This document shows positions 8,500 through 17,657 of a stretch of DNA of 64,000 nucleotides, piece by piece. The position numbers and the translations under genes were made by a program. The notes beneath the pieces are model-generated. The model made no database searches and was not told the origin of the DNA. It saw only the letters and a list, made by a program, of their open reading frames with translations. The stretch lies in assembly GCF_900186865.1 (NCBI RefSeq), contig NZ_LT906480.1:1258001-1322000 (forward strand), in the 5' to 3' direction. The stretch is from Stenotrophomonas maltophilia (GTDB taxonomy: Bacteria; Pseudomonadota; Gammaproteobacteria; Xanthomonadales; Xanthomonadaceae). Position 1 is the stretch's first letter. Every line of letters begins with the position of its first letter.

Positions 8500-9144
8500 T
8501 CAGGCGTTGCGGCGACGGCGCAGTCGGTAACCCAGCAGCAGGGCGCCGCCGAGTAGTGCGCCACCGAAACCGATACCGGGCAGCAGCGCGGCGACCGGAA
8601 GCAGCAGGGCGATCAGGCTCACGCCCCAGCCGAGGCCGTCGTTGCCCGCCGTGGCGCGCTGCGGGCCGGCCAGCAGGCGGTCCAGGCTGAGTGCACCGCC
8701 GCCGTTGAGGATCAGCGGCAGCAGCATGGCCAGGAACAGCAGCGGCAGCTTGAAGTTGCCGTAGCCCTGGTCGGTGATTGCGTAGCCCTGCCACAGCTCA
8801 CCCAGGCTGTTCCATTGGTCCGGCCAGTGCACGGCAGCGATGGCAACAAGGGTCAGCACCCAGAAGATGTAGGCCACCGAGCGCGTGGCCAGGCCCAACA
8901 GCAGCATCACCGCGCCCACCAGTTCCAGCCAGGTGGCCAGCTGCCAGTTGAGTGATGCAGGCAGGGTGGAGAACGGGAACGGGAAACGCCCTTCCAGGTC
9001 GGCGAACCAGTTCTGTCCGCCCAGCTTCTCGCGGCCCGATTCAAAGAACTCCCAGGCCAGCAGGGCGCGCAGCGCCAATGGCGAGAGCCAGCGGCCGACG
9101 GCGTCCAGGCGGGGGGTATACACGGAAGAAGCGGAGCTGATCAT
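8500..9144 (-). CDS. DoxX-family membrane protein
   Basis: 214 residues with four to five membrane helices. The N-terminal 140 residues match DoxX ([40 protein letters not shown]). A helical extension follows, ending in the basic tail LRRRRNA. It is the first gene of the operon, 99 bases upstream of the HvfA-like precursor. A DoxX-type gene accompanies hvf/buf loci in other bacteria, so it is probably the system's membrane component, though its exact role is unknown. Confidence 0.88.
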   Translation of the reverse strand: MISSASSVYTPRLDAVGRWLSPLALRALLAWEFFESGREKLGGQNWFADLEGRFPFPFSTLPASLNWQLATWLELVGAVMLLLGLATRSVAYIFWVLTLVAIAAVHWPDQWNSLGELWQGYAITDQGYGNFKLPLLFLAMLLPLILNGGGALSLDRLLAGPQRATAGNDGLGWGVSLIALLLPVAALLPGIGFGGALLGGALLLGYRLRRRRNA

Positions 9145-9259
9145 GGGAGTGTCCTGCGGGCCAGTGGTCGATGGAGGCCATTCCGAGCCACGCAGGTATC
9201 GGCAACGTGTGCTGTTGCCCGGGGTTTTGTCAGCGACTGTGGCTGTGTCAGGGGGGTCG

Positions 9260-9274
9260 TACAGTCAGATACAA
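9260..9274 (+). promoter_or_regulatory. TACA-box 1 (candidate OmpR-type regulator site)
   Basis: TACAGTCAGATACAA contains two TACA half-sites exactly 10 bases apart, one helical turn, as expected for an OmpR-family dimer bound to direct repeats. It lies 116 bases upstream of the DoxX start in the divergent promoter region. Confidence 0.6.
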
Positions 9275-9317
9275 AGACGCCGCGTCGGGCGTTCGCCGGG
9301 CCATACCCAGCGGCCGA

Positions 9318-9332
9318 ATGTATCCAACTGTA
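9318..9332 (-). promoter_or_regulatory. TACA-box 2 (candidate OmpR-type regulator site)
   Basis: Read on the minus strand this is TACAGTTGGATACAT, the same TACA-N6-TACA layout and TACAGTNNGRTACA consensus as the two neighbouring boxes, but in opposite orientation. Confidence 0.6.
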
Positions 9333-9349
9333 GAAATCCGCCGCCGCCC

Positions 9350-9364
9350 TACAGTCCGGTACAA
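9350..9364 (+). promoter_or_regulatory. TACA-box 3 (candidate OmpR-type regulator site)
   Basis: TACAGTCCGGTACAA, third copy of the box, 74 bases upstream of the alpha/beta hydrolase start. The response regulator encoded at 10840-11580 is the obvious candidate ligand. Confidence 0.6.
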
Positions 9365-9438
9365 CTCTGCCTCGCAGCGAAACAGCGCCGATACACCCCC
9401 AGGCGGAAATGGCCACTCCCAACACCGGAGTGCCACCC

Positions 9439-10233
9439 ATGATCCGCACCACCCTGCTCGCCGCTGCCCTCGCCCTTGCCGGCGTCGCGACGCCGGCATT
9501 CGCCGCCGAGGCCGATGCCGGCGCCGCGCCCACCGTCATCCTGGTCCACGGTGCCTTCGCCGATGGCTCCAGCTGGAACAAGGTCATCACGACCCTGCAT
9601 GACTGGAAACTGCCTGCGGTGGCCGTGCAGAACCCGCTTACCTCGCTGGCCGACGATGTGGCCGCCACCCGTCGCGCGATTGCCGCCGCACCGGGCAAGG
9701 TCGTGCTGGTCGGCCACAGCTGGGGCGGCACGGTCATCACCGAAGCGGGCAACGATCCCAAGGTGCAGGCGCTGGTGTACGTGGCCGCATTCGCACCGGA
9801 TGCCGGGCAGTCATCGGCACAGCAGGGCGAGGGCTATCCGGTCGGCCCGGGCCTGACGCGCCTGCAGGAGAAGGACGGCTACCTGACCCTGCCAGCCGAC
9901 GCCATCGCCCAGGACTTCGCACCGGATGTGATGAAGAAGACCGCTGCACTGTTGTACAGCACGCAGGTGCCCTTGAAGGCCAGCGCGCTGGGTGAGTCCG
10001 TCACTGTGGCCGCATGGCGCAGCAAGCCGAGCTGGTACGTGCTCAGCCGTGACGACCTCATGTTGTCGCCGCAACTGCAGGCGGCCACCGCAAAGCGCAT
10101 TGGCGCGCAGCTGCAATCGATCGGCAGCAGCCATGTGTCGCTGCTCTCGCACCCGGCTCAGGTGGCTGACAGCATTCTGGAAGCCGCAGGCGTGAAGCCG
10201 GCCGAACTGCCGCTGGCCGAGCAGGGAGGCTGA
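9439..10233 (+). CDS. Secreted alpha/beta hydrolase
   Basis: 264 residues with a signal peptide (1-23, AFA-AEAD). The fold is an AB_hydrolase_6 type: oxyanion strand VILVHGAF, nucleophile elbow GHSWGG (Ser94) and a late histidine in SSHVSLLSHP. Relatives are periplasmic esterases or salicylate-esterase-like proteins; the substrate is unknown. The start has GGAG 8 bases upstream. It is followed after 3 bases by the redoxin gene, so it heads the operon hydrolase-redoxin-response regulator-kinase. Confidence 0.9.
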   Translation: MIRTTLLAAALALAGVATPAFAAEADAGAAPTVILVHGAFADGSSWNKVITTLHDWKLPAVAVQNPLTSLADDVAATRRAIAAAPGKVVLVGHSWGGTVITEAGNDPKVQALVYVAAFAPDAGQSSAQQGEGYPVGPGLTRLQEKDGYLTLPADAIAQDFAPDVMKKTAALLYSTQVPLKASALGESVTVAAWRSKPSWYVLSRDDLMLSPQLQAATAKRIGAQLQSIGSSHVSLLSHPAQVADSILEAAGVKPAELPLAEQGG

Positions 10234-10236
10234 ACG

Positions 10237-10782
10237 ATGGGCGCGCTGCGTGTGTATGTACTGCCGTTGCTGCTGGGCCTGCTGGGTGGGGCGGCGGTGC
10301 TGATGGCCTTGCCCAGCCCGGAGGCCGGTGCGCATCCGGCGCAGGCCGCTCCTGCTGCCGGGTTCGATGGCGGCGGGCCCTGGCACAACAGCCCACCGCT
10401 CGCGTTGAATCAACTGCGTGGGCAGGTGGTGCTGGTCGAGTTCTGGACCTACGCCTGCAGCAACTGCCTCAACGTGGCACCGCATGTGCACCAGTGGCAT
10501 GCACGTTACGCGCGGCAGGGCCTGCAGGTGATCGGCGTGCATACTCCGGAGTTCGCCTACGAAGGCCTGCCCGGCAATGTGCGCAAGGCCATCGCGCGGC
10601 TGGATATCACCTGGCCGGTGGTGCAGGACAACCAGTACCGGATCTGGAACGCCTGGGGCAACCGCTTCTGGCCGGCGCTTTACCTGGTCGACCGGCAGAG
10701 CAGGGTGGTCTACCGCCACCACGGTGAAGGCGATTACGCACGTACCGAAAGCGAGATCCAGCGCCTGCTGGCCAGCCCCTGA
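10237..10782 (+). CDS. TlpA/DipZ-like thioredoxin-fold protein
   Basis: 181 residues. A membrane anchor or signal (about 5-25) precedes a thioredoxin domain with the redox motif YACSNC (Cys74 and Cys77) and a likely cis-proline in RFWPALYLVD. The CSNC motif in the context FWTYACSNC is typical of the C-terminal redoxin domain of DipZ/CcdA-type proteins. Probably a periplasm-facing thiol:disulfide exchange protein. It begins 3 bases after the hydrolase stop and 57 bases before the regulator gene. Confidence 0.88.
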   Translation: MGALRVYVLPLLLGLLGGAAVLMALPSPEAGAHPAQAAPAAGFDGGGPWHNSPPLALNQLRGQVVLVEFWTYACSNCLNVAPHVHQWHARYARQGLQVIGVHTPEFAYEGLPGNVRKAIARLDITWPVVQDNQYRIWNAWGNRFWPALYLVDRQSRVVYRHHGEGDYARTESEIQRLLASP

Positions 10783-10839
10783 GCCGCGCTACCATGGCCG
10801 CGCCGCGCGGCCTTGACCTCCGTCTTCATCGAGAACGCA

Positions 10840-11576
<737 letters not shown>

Positions 11577-11580
<4 letters not shown>

Positions 11581-12890
11581 ACGCCCGCGCGCGCCGCCTG
11601 CCTTGGCCGCGCACGCTGTCGGCGCGCCTGCTGCTGGTGCTGCTGGGTGGATTGGCGCTGGCCCACGCACTGTCTTTCGGTTTGCTGTTCTTCGAACGCT
11701 ACCAGTCCACCCGCAGCATGATGCTGCGCAACCTCGATGAAGACGTGGCCGTGAGTGTCGCGCTGCTGGAGCACCTGCCCGCAGGCCAGCGCGCGGCCTG
11801 GGTGCCGCGGCTGGAGCGGCGCACCTACCGTTACCTGCTGCGCCCGGCCGCGGCCGGACCGGGGCTGCAGACCGATCGTGCACGCCAGGTCACGGCGATC
11901 ATCGATGACAGCCTGCAGCACCGCTATCCGTTGCAGGCGCGCCAGGTGGCTCGCCTGCCGGAGCGGTTCGAGGTGGAACTGCGCCTGCACGACGGCACCC
12001 CCTTGACCATCGAAGTCACCCCGTCGGGCCTGCCGCTGGCGCGCTGGCTGCCGGCCGTGCTGCTGGTGCAGCTGGCCCTGCTGCTGGTATGCGCCTGGCT
12101 GGCGGTGCGGCTGGCATTGCGCCCGCTGCAGCAGCTCTCGCACGCCGTGGAGCAACTGCAGCCTGGCAAGGACGCACCGATGCTGCCCGAAGACGGCCCC
12201 GCCGAAGTGGGCACGGCCGCAGCCGCGCTCAATGCACTGCAGGCGCGCATCCGTGGCCATGTCAGCGAGCGGCTGCAGATTCTGGCGGCCATCTCGCACG
12301 ATCTGCAGACGCCGATCACGCGCATGAAGCTGCGCGTGGAAACCTTGCCCGAAGATGCCACCCAGCAGCGCCTGCTGGATGACCTGGACCACCTGGGGCA
12401 ACTGGTGCGCGAAGGCGTGGCCTACGCGCGCAGCAGCCACGTGGCCAGTGGCGCGCCAGTGGCGATGGATCTTGGCGCGTTCCTGGCCAGCGTGGTGGGC
12501 GACTATGAAGACATGGGCAAGGCGGTCAGTGGTGGCGCACCCACAGGCCTGACCGTGCAGACCTGGCCGCAGCCGCTGCGGCGGGTGGTCGGCAACCTGG
12601 TCGACAACGCGTTGCGCTACGCCGGTAGTGCCGAGATCGAGGCGGGGCGCGATGCAGCAGGCCGGCCGTGGATCAGCGTGTCCGACCGCGGCCCCGGCAT
12701 CCCGGAGGACCAGCTGCAGGCGGTGCTGGCACCGTTCCATCGGCTGGAAAGCTCACGCAACCGCGATACCGGCGGCACCGGGCTGGGTCTGGCCATCGCC
12801 GTGCAGCTGGCGCAGTCGCTGGGCGGCTCGCTGCGGCTGCACAACCGTGAGGGCGGTGGCCTGCGGGCCGAATTGCAGCTGCCGGGGTAA
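11577..12890 (+). CDS. Sensor histidine kinase partnering the OmpR regulator
   Basis: 437 residues with EnvZ/QseC-type order: membrane helix (about 16-36), periplasmic sensor loop to about 160, second helix (160-180), HAMP, HisKA domain with the H-box AISHDLQTPITRMK, and a HATPase domain with N-box (NLVDNALRYA), DRGPGIP and GTGLGLAI. All catalytic boxes are intact. The periplasmic domain has no recognisable ligand motif. The 4-base overlap with the regulator gene supports co-translation. Confidence 0.93.
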
Positions 12891-12973
12891 CTGGCGGGGT
12901 CAATGCATCCACGCACCTGCATGGCCTCGGGATCGGCGATCATCTAGCGGGTGTCGAAACCAGGAAACACGCA

Positions 12974-13987
12974 ATGCAGGGAACGCAGCATTCAATCCAG
13001 CGTGCGCGCCACGTCGCGCTGCTGGTCGGTCTACTCGTGCTGGCCGCATGCCAGCGCACACCGGATGCGCTGACCGGGACACCCGCAGCGGGCACACCGC
13101 TGGCCGCCCCGGCCACCGCAACAGACCTTTCTCCGCTGCTCGATGCCTTGCCGACCTGCGCGCTGGACGGCTGGTACATCGATCAGCAGACCGACCGCCC
13201 GGCCCACCCCTGGTTGGCCGCGAATGCGCCACAGCCCTGCAAGGAGGATGAGGAGAACGAGATCGCCACGTTCTGCGTGCAGGGGCAATGGAAGGGACTG
13301 CCGGTGGAGGAGGTGATCCTGCCGACGATGACCTTCGTCTCGTTCCGTGGCGTGAAGATCGGTCTGCCGCTGGAGAAGGCACGTCCCATCGTCCGCCAGC
13401 GCTTCGGGCAGGAATTTCCGGGCGGCGCGTCTTATGAGCAGGGCCGCGAACCGAAGCTGATGGCCGATCCTGAAGATGCGCAGCGCTCGTGGCTGCTGTG
13501 CAGCACGCCGGAACTGGGCCACGACGTGGACAGCGAGGGAAGCATCAGCTATTCCGGCATGAACCTGCCCTACGACCACGACGGTTGCAGCTACCGCTAC
13601 AGCCCGGTCGACTTCTGCGATACGTCGCACCGGGCCGCTATCGGAGATGCGCTCCAGCACCAGAAGCCCAATTTCAACCAGCACTACCTGCTGGTACAGG
13701 TCGATGATCGTCCAGAGTACTTCCAGCGCACGCTGGTGCTGGTCGACACCCGCACCGGACGCGCCAAGCCATTGCCGATCGATGCCTTCACGGGGCCGGC
13801 GGGGAAGGGCGGTGATGCTACCGGCTACGGGACACTGGAAACGGGCGTGGACCAGCCGCAGTTCTGCCTCAATGGTGCGCTGCTGGTCTACCGCGTGTTC
13901 GAGGAAGGCCGCTTCTGCTTCGGCTTTGACGGTGAGCGCTTCACCGGCCATGAAACCCAGTACATGCAGGCGATGGATAGCCGATGA
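12974..13987 (+). CDS. Hypothetical lipoprotein
   Basis: 337 residues. The N-terminus (basic stretch, hydrophobic core, LVLAAC with Cys26) is a lipoprotein signal. The mature protein contains several cysteines in pairs (for example TCALDGWY, CKEDEEN, FCVQG), which may form disulfides, and no motif that I recognise. It stands alone between the two-component system and the MHS transporter, all on the plus strand, with 83- and 78-base gaps, so it is probably transcribed separately. Confidence 0.8.
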   Translation: MQGTQHSIQRARHVALLVGLLVLAACQRTPDALTGTPAAGTPLAAPATATDLSPLLDALPTCALDGWYIDQQTDRPAHPWLAANAPQPCKEDEENEIATFCVQGQWKGLPVEEVILPTMTFVSFRGVKIGLPLEKARPIVRQRFGQEFPGGASYEQGREPKLMADPEDAQRSWLLCSTPELGHDVDSEGSISYSGMNLPYDHDGCSYRYSPVDFCDTSHRAAIGDALQHQKPNFNQHYLLVQVDDRPEYFQRTLVLVDTRTGRAKPLPIDAFTGPAGKGGDATGYGTLETGVDQPQFCLNGALLVYRVFEEGRFCFGFDGERFTGHETQYMQAMDSR

Positions 13988-14065
13988 CCCGTATTTCACC
14001 CCGGCCATGACATCCTGCCCCGAACCTGTGCAACCGGGATCGAGGCTGTTGAAGGCGAACACGCA

Positions 14066-15325
14066 ATGACGGTGGCGCGGCAGCGCTCGATGTGGGTGGC
14101 GGGCCTGTCCACGGTAGTGGAGTGGTACGACTTCACCCTGTACCTGTACTTCGCCACGGTCTTGTCGCGGGTGTTCTTCGGCGGCGGCGAACAGGCGCTG
14201 CTGGTCACGCTGGCCGGCTTCGCGGTGTCCTACCTGATGCGCCCGCTGGGCGCGCTGTGCTTTGGTCATCTGGGCGACCGCCTGGGCCGGCGCTGGATGC
14301 TGCTGGCTTCGATGGCGTTGATGGCGGCGGCAATGCTGGCCACTGCGCTGCTGCCAACCGCGGCCACCGCAGGCACCGCGGCGGGCGTGCTGCTGCTGGT
14401 ACTGCGCTGCGTGATGGCGTTTTCGGTGGGCGGTGAGTACACCGGGGTGGTGGCGTACCTGCTGGAAAGCGCACCGGCGCAGCGACGTGGCCTGGTGACC
14501 TCGCTGGCGTCCGCAGCCAGCGAGGTGGGTGCGCTGCTGGCGGTGGCGATCTCTGCGGTTACCGTGGCGCTGCTCGCGCCCGCGCAGCTGGACAGCTGGG
14601 GCTGGCGTATTCCGTTCTTCGTTGGCGCGGCGCTGGCACTGGTGATCCTGGTCGCGCGCTCGGGCATGCACGAGTCGCCGGAGTTCGAGCGGCAGCGCCG
14701 CGAGGGCAGCATTCCCGCGACGCCGCTGAAGCATGTGCTGCGCAACCATCCGCTGGCGGTGGCGCGCACGTTCGCGATCTCGGCGCTGGGCTCGATTACT
14801 TACTACGTCGGCATCACCTATGTGCCCGCATTCCTGCATGCGCGGGGCCACGATGAGGGCGATGCGCTGTGGCTGTCGACGATTGCGGCCGTGGCGGTGA
14901 TCGCGATCACGCCCCTGTGCGGCGCATTGTCCGACCGTGCCGGACGACGGCCGGTGCTGTTGGGCCTGACCGTGCTGGCAGCGCTGCTGCCGCTGTCCTT
15001 GTTCGCGTGGATGGCGCAGGCGACGCCGCTGGGCATCGCGCTGGCCGCGGTGTTGCTGGCCTGCGTGGCCGGTGGTGTAAGCGCGGTGGCGGCCCCGGCC
15101 ACGGCCGAGCAGTTCCCCGGCGAAGGGCGGGTGAGTGGGCTGGCACTGGGGGTGACAATGGCCACGGCCTTCTTCGGCGGGGCAACGCCATGGCTGGCGC
15201 AATGGTGGGTGGAACGCAGCGGCTGGGCAGCAGCGCCAGGCGCGATGATCGCGCTGGTGGCGGTGCTGGTGCTGCCGGTGCTGTGGACCCTGCCCGAGAC
15301 GGTCCCGGGCAGGGCCAAGCGCTAG
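14066..15325 (+). CDS. MHS-family major facilitator (ProP-like)
   Basis: 419 residues with twelve membrane helices. The opening VVEWYDFTLYLYFATVLSRVFF and the loop GHLGDRLGRRWML identify the metabolite:H+ symporter branch of the MFS, which includes ProP, KgtP and citrate carriers. The substrate cannot be read from the sequence. Its stop lies 4 bases from the convergent nucleoside hydrolase stop, with no room for a separate terminator. Confidence 0.88.
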   Translation: MTVARQRSMWVAGLSTVVEWYDFTLYLYFATVLSRVFFGGGEQALLVTLAGFAVSYLMRPLGALCFGHLGDRLGRRWMLLASMALMAAAMLATALLPTAATAGTAAGVLLLVLRCVMAFSVGGEYTGVVAYLLESAPAQRRGLVTSLASAASEVGALLAVAISAVTVALLAPAQLDSWGWRIPFFVGAALALVILVARSGMHESPEFERQRREGSIPATPLKHVLRNHPLAVARTFAISALGSITYYVGITYVPAFLHARGHDEGDALWLSTIAAVAVIAITPLCGALSDRAGRRPVLLGLTVLAALLPLSLFAWMAQATPLGIALAAVLLACVAGGVSAVAAPATAEQFPGEGRVSGLALGVTMATAFFGGATPWLAQWWVERSGWAAAPGAMIALVAVLVLPVLWTLPETVPGRAKR

Positions 15326-15329
15326 CGGG

Positions 15330-16277
15330 TCAGACCTTCAGGGTCTGCTCGATGTCGGCCAGCACGGCGGCCGCATCGACGCCGATGGCAATCGACTGCA
15401 CCACGTGGCCGTCCCACACGCTGGGGCCGAACGCCAGGCCTTCCGGCTTGGGAATGGTCATGCCGCGGGCGACGCCGTCGGTGGCCACGCGCACGCTGGC
15501 GCGCTCGAACTGGAACAGCTCCGGACGGGTCAGCGCGATGCAGGCGCAGCAGTCGTGCACGACCATGCCCTTGTGGCCGGCCTGCAGGTAGAAGTCCACG
15601 TAATCCTGCGACAGCGCACGCACCAGTTCGGCATCGGCACCACCGATCGCAGCCAGCTTGTCCAGGCCGTCACGGTCCATTTCCACGCGGGTGGTCACGT
15701 CCAGGCCGATGGCGGTGACCGGCCAGCTGGCGGTGAACACCACGTCGGCCGCTTCGGCGTCGCCCCAGATGTTGGCCTCGGCGGCCGGGGTGATGTTGCC
15801 GTTGACGTGGAAGGCGCCGCCCATGATCACCACGCCGCGTACCAGGCCGGCGATGTCCGGCGCCTGCTGCAGGGCAAGGGCCAGGTTGGTCATGCGGCCG
15901 ACCGCGACCAGGGTCACCTCGCCCGGATGGGCGCGGACCAGGTCGATGATCAGCTGGTGGGCGGGGCGCGCGTCGGCGGCCACGTCCAGTTCGGCCGGCA
16001 CCGGGTGGTTGCCCAGGCCGTTGTGGCCATGGATGTGCACCGGCCAGGCTTCCGGGGTGGCTTCCGGCTGCAGCGGGCCGCCGGCACCGCGTGCGACCGG
16101 AGCGGCAAAGCCCCAGGCCTGCTTCAGGTACAGCGCATTGTGCGTGGTCGACTCCACCGAGGCGTTGCCGAAGGTGGTGGTGACACCGATCAGGTCGATC
16201 TGGGCGTGCTTGTGCAGGTACAGCAGGGCCAGGGCGTCGTCGACGCCCGGGTCGGTATCGAAAATGACTTTCAGCAT
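15330..16277 (-). CDS. Inosine-uridine-type nucleoside hydrolase
   Basis: 315 residues, the usual length. The N-terminal calcium and ribose site is intact (FDTDPGVDDALAL, with Asp7, 9, 13 and 14), together with the family motifs GRMTNLA, IMGGAFHVNGNITP, AEANIWGDAEA and, near the end, a VHDCCA segment where the active-site histidine and aspartate usually lie. It should hydrolyse ribonucleosides to base and ribose for salvage. No other nucleoside genes are adjacent. Confidence 0.92.
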   Translation of the reverse strand: MLKVIFDTDPGVDDALALLYLHKHAQIDLIGVTTTFGNASVESTTHNALYLKQAWGFAAPVARGAGGPLQPEATPEAWPVHIHGHNGLGNHPVPAELDVAADARPAHQLIIDLVRAHPGEVTLVAVGRMTNLALALQQAPDIAGLVRGVVIMGGAFHVNGNITPAAEANIWGDAEAADVVFTASWPVTAIGLDVTTRVEMDRDGLDKLAAIGGADAELVRALSQDYVDFYLQAGHKGMVVHDCCACIALTRPELFQFERASVRVATDGVARGMTIPKPEGLAFGPSVWDGHVVQSIAIGVDAAAVLADIEQTLKV

Positions 16278-16398
16278 GTTGTTGTTCTTCTTCTTCCGTG
16301 TGGTGCGGGGGGCGCCGGCGGCCCGGAAGCAGGCCAGCGCGCCCTACATTGTCCCATCTTCATGACAGGCAGGGCCATTGCCGGGGAGGCAGGCCATA

Positions 16399-16761
16399 AT
16401 GCCCCCAGTCCAGGCACGGAACCGCCGAATGCTGATCGTTGCCCTGCTGCTGGTCCTGCTGGTGCTGGGCCTGAACGTGGTGGCTACCGTGGTGATCGTC
16501 AGGCGCGATGGCCTCTCGGCAGGCGGCCGGACGGTGCAGTTGCTGCTGGTCTGGCTGCTGCCGCTGGTCGGCGCCATCCTGTGCATGGCGGTGGCCACGG
16601 CCGGTGGCTCGGGCAGCCGGGGGGATGGCGGCGGAAGCCATGACACCTCCGTTGGCTATTCCAGTGACAACCACAGCCATCACAGCTACAGCAGCTCCGA
16701 CTGCGGTAGCGGCGACAGCGGTGGGGGTGGTGACGGTGGCAGCTGCGGTGGTGGCGATTGA
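16399..16761 (+). CDS. Small membrane protein with Ser/His/Gly-rich tail
   Basis: About 120 residues. Two membrane helices (LIVALLLVLLVLGLNVVATVV and VQLLLVWLLPLVGAILCMAV) are followed by a low-complexity tail rich in Gly, Ser, His, Asp and Cys. The arrangement resembles two-helix proteins of the PLDc_N/phospholipase_D-nuclease N-terminal type (LLLVWLLPLVGAI). The tail could bind metals. Start at 16399 chosen; ATG at 16429 is also possible. No family with known function recognised. Confidence 0.7.
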   Translation: MPPVQARNRRMLIVALLLVLLVLGLNVVATVVIVRRDGLSAGGRTVQLLLVWLLPLVGAILCMAVATAGGSGSRGDGGGSHDTSVGYSSDNHSHHSYSSSDCGSGDSGGGGDGGSCGGGD

Positions 16762-16798
16762 CGAGATGTTCCAGGATGCCGGCCAAGGTCACGTCCTG

Positions 16799-16822
16799 GT
16801 AGTGCCGGCCGCTGGCCGGCAA
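16799..16822 (+). repeat. SMAG element, single
   Basis: GTAGTGCCGGCC-GCT-GGCCGGCA, one complete unit with GTAG head and a perfect 7-bp GC stem, just downstream of the convergent GntR gene's stop. Confidence 0.85.
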
Positions 16823-16832
16823 CCTCATCCGC

Positions 16833-17552
16833 TCAACCGCCGCCTTCGGTCGGCAACGGCGCCGGCACGTTCAACAGCCCACCTGCCGCCACATAGGCGG
16901 CCAGTGCCTGGCCCTGGCTGAGCAGATGGCGCTCCATGGTGCGTTCGGCAGCCTGCGCGTCGCGGCGGCGGAAGCACTCCATCAATTCGCGGTGTTCGGC
17001 CAGCGACTGCGCGGTGCGGCCCGGGGTCAGCAACTGGCGGCCGCGATGCATCTTCAGGATGCGGTGCAGGTCGTGGGTGATGCGGATCAGCCACGGGTTG
17101 CCGGCGTAGTGCTGCACGGTTTCGTGGATCAGGTAGTTGTTGCGGTAGTACTCGGCGATGTTGCCCTCGGCCGCCGCGGTTTCCATCGCCGCATGCAGGT
17201 CTTCCAGCTGCTGCACGCCGGCATCGTCGATGTGCCTGACCGCTTCGTGCGCACAGCGGCCTTCCAGCATGGCCATCACCGGGAACAGTTGGTTGAGGTC
17301 TTCCAGCGTCAACCGGGTGACCCGGCAGCCACGACCGGCATCGATCTGCACCAGGCCTTCGGCAGCCAGCAGCTTCAGCGCCTCGCGCAGCGGCGTACGG
17401 CTGATCCCCAGTTCTTCGCACAGTGCGGGCTCGTCGATCCACTCACCCGGCGGCAGGCGGTAATCGTAGATGCGCTCGCGCACGTGTTCGGCCACCTCTT
17501 CGTACAGAGGTGCGCGCTTCTTCGGTGACCGCGGGGCAGGGGCAATGGCCAT
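16833..17552 (-). CDS. GntR/FadR-family regulator, probably of malonate genes
   Basis: 239 residues: N-terminal winged helix (YEEVAEHVRERIYDYRLPPGEWIDE, then ELGISRTPLREALKLLAAEGLV) and a C-terminal FCD ligand domain with metal/acid-binding histidines and arginines (HETVQHYAG, HLHRIL-type helix). It is adjacent to a malonate carrier and the mdc operon on the same strand. In Acinetobacter and Rhizobium malonate genes are controlled by GntR proteins (MdcY, MatR), so malonate or malonyl-CoA is the likely effector. The in-frame start further upstream would lie inside a SMAG repeat and was rejected. Confidence 0.88.
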   Translation of the reverse strand: MAIAPAPRSPKKRAPLYEEVAEHVRERIYDYRLPPGEWIDEPALCEELGISRTPLREALKLLAAEGLVQIDAGRGCRVTRLTLEDLNQLFPVMAMLEGRCAHEAVRHIDDAGVQQLEDLHAAMETAAAEGNIAEYYRNNYLIHETVQHYAGNPWLIRITHDLHRILKMHRGRQLLTPGRTAQSLAEHRELMECFRRRDAQAAERTMERHLLSQGQALAAYVAAGGLLNVPAPLPTEGGG

Positions 17553-17571
17553 GGAGGAAGTGTACCGCCAG

Positions 17572-17647
17572 GTAGTGCCGGCCGCTGGCCGGCAACCCAT
17601 GATCGCTGGATGGCTTCATGGGATTGCCGGGCAGCGGCCGGCACTAC
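17572..17647. repeat. SMAG inverted pair
   Basis: GTAGTGCCGGCCGCTGGCCG at 17572 and the inverted unit ending GGCCGGCACTAC at 17647, with about 26 bases between. It lies between the malonate carrier and the GntR gene and could act as a hairpin attenuator within the transcript. Confidence 0.85.
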
Positions 17648-17657
17648 CGTTGGGTGG

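Noticed and set aside
13031..15202. Very long (723-codon) minus-strand frame over the lipoprotein and MHS transporter genes
   Set aside because: Crosses two real genes, has shadow composition and no plausible start signal.
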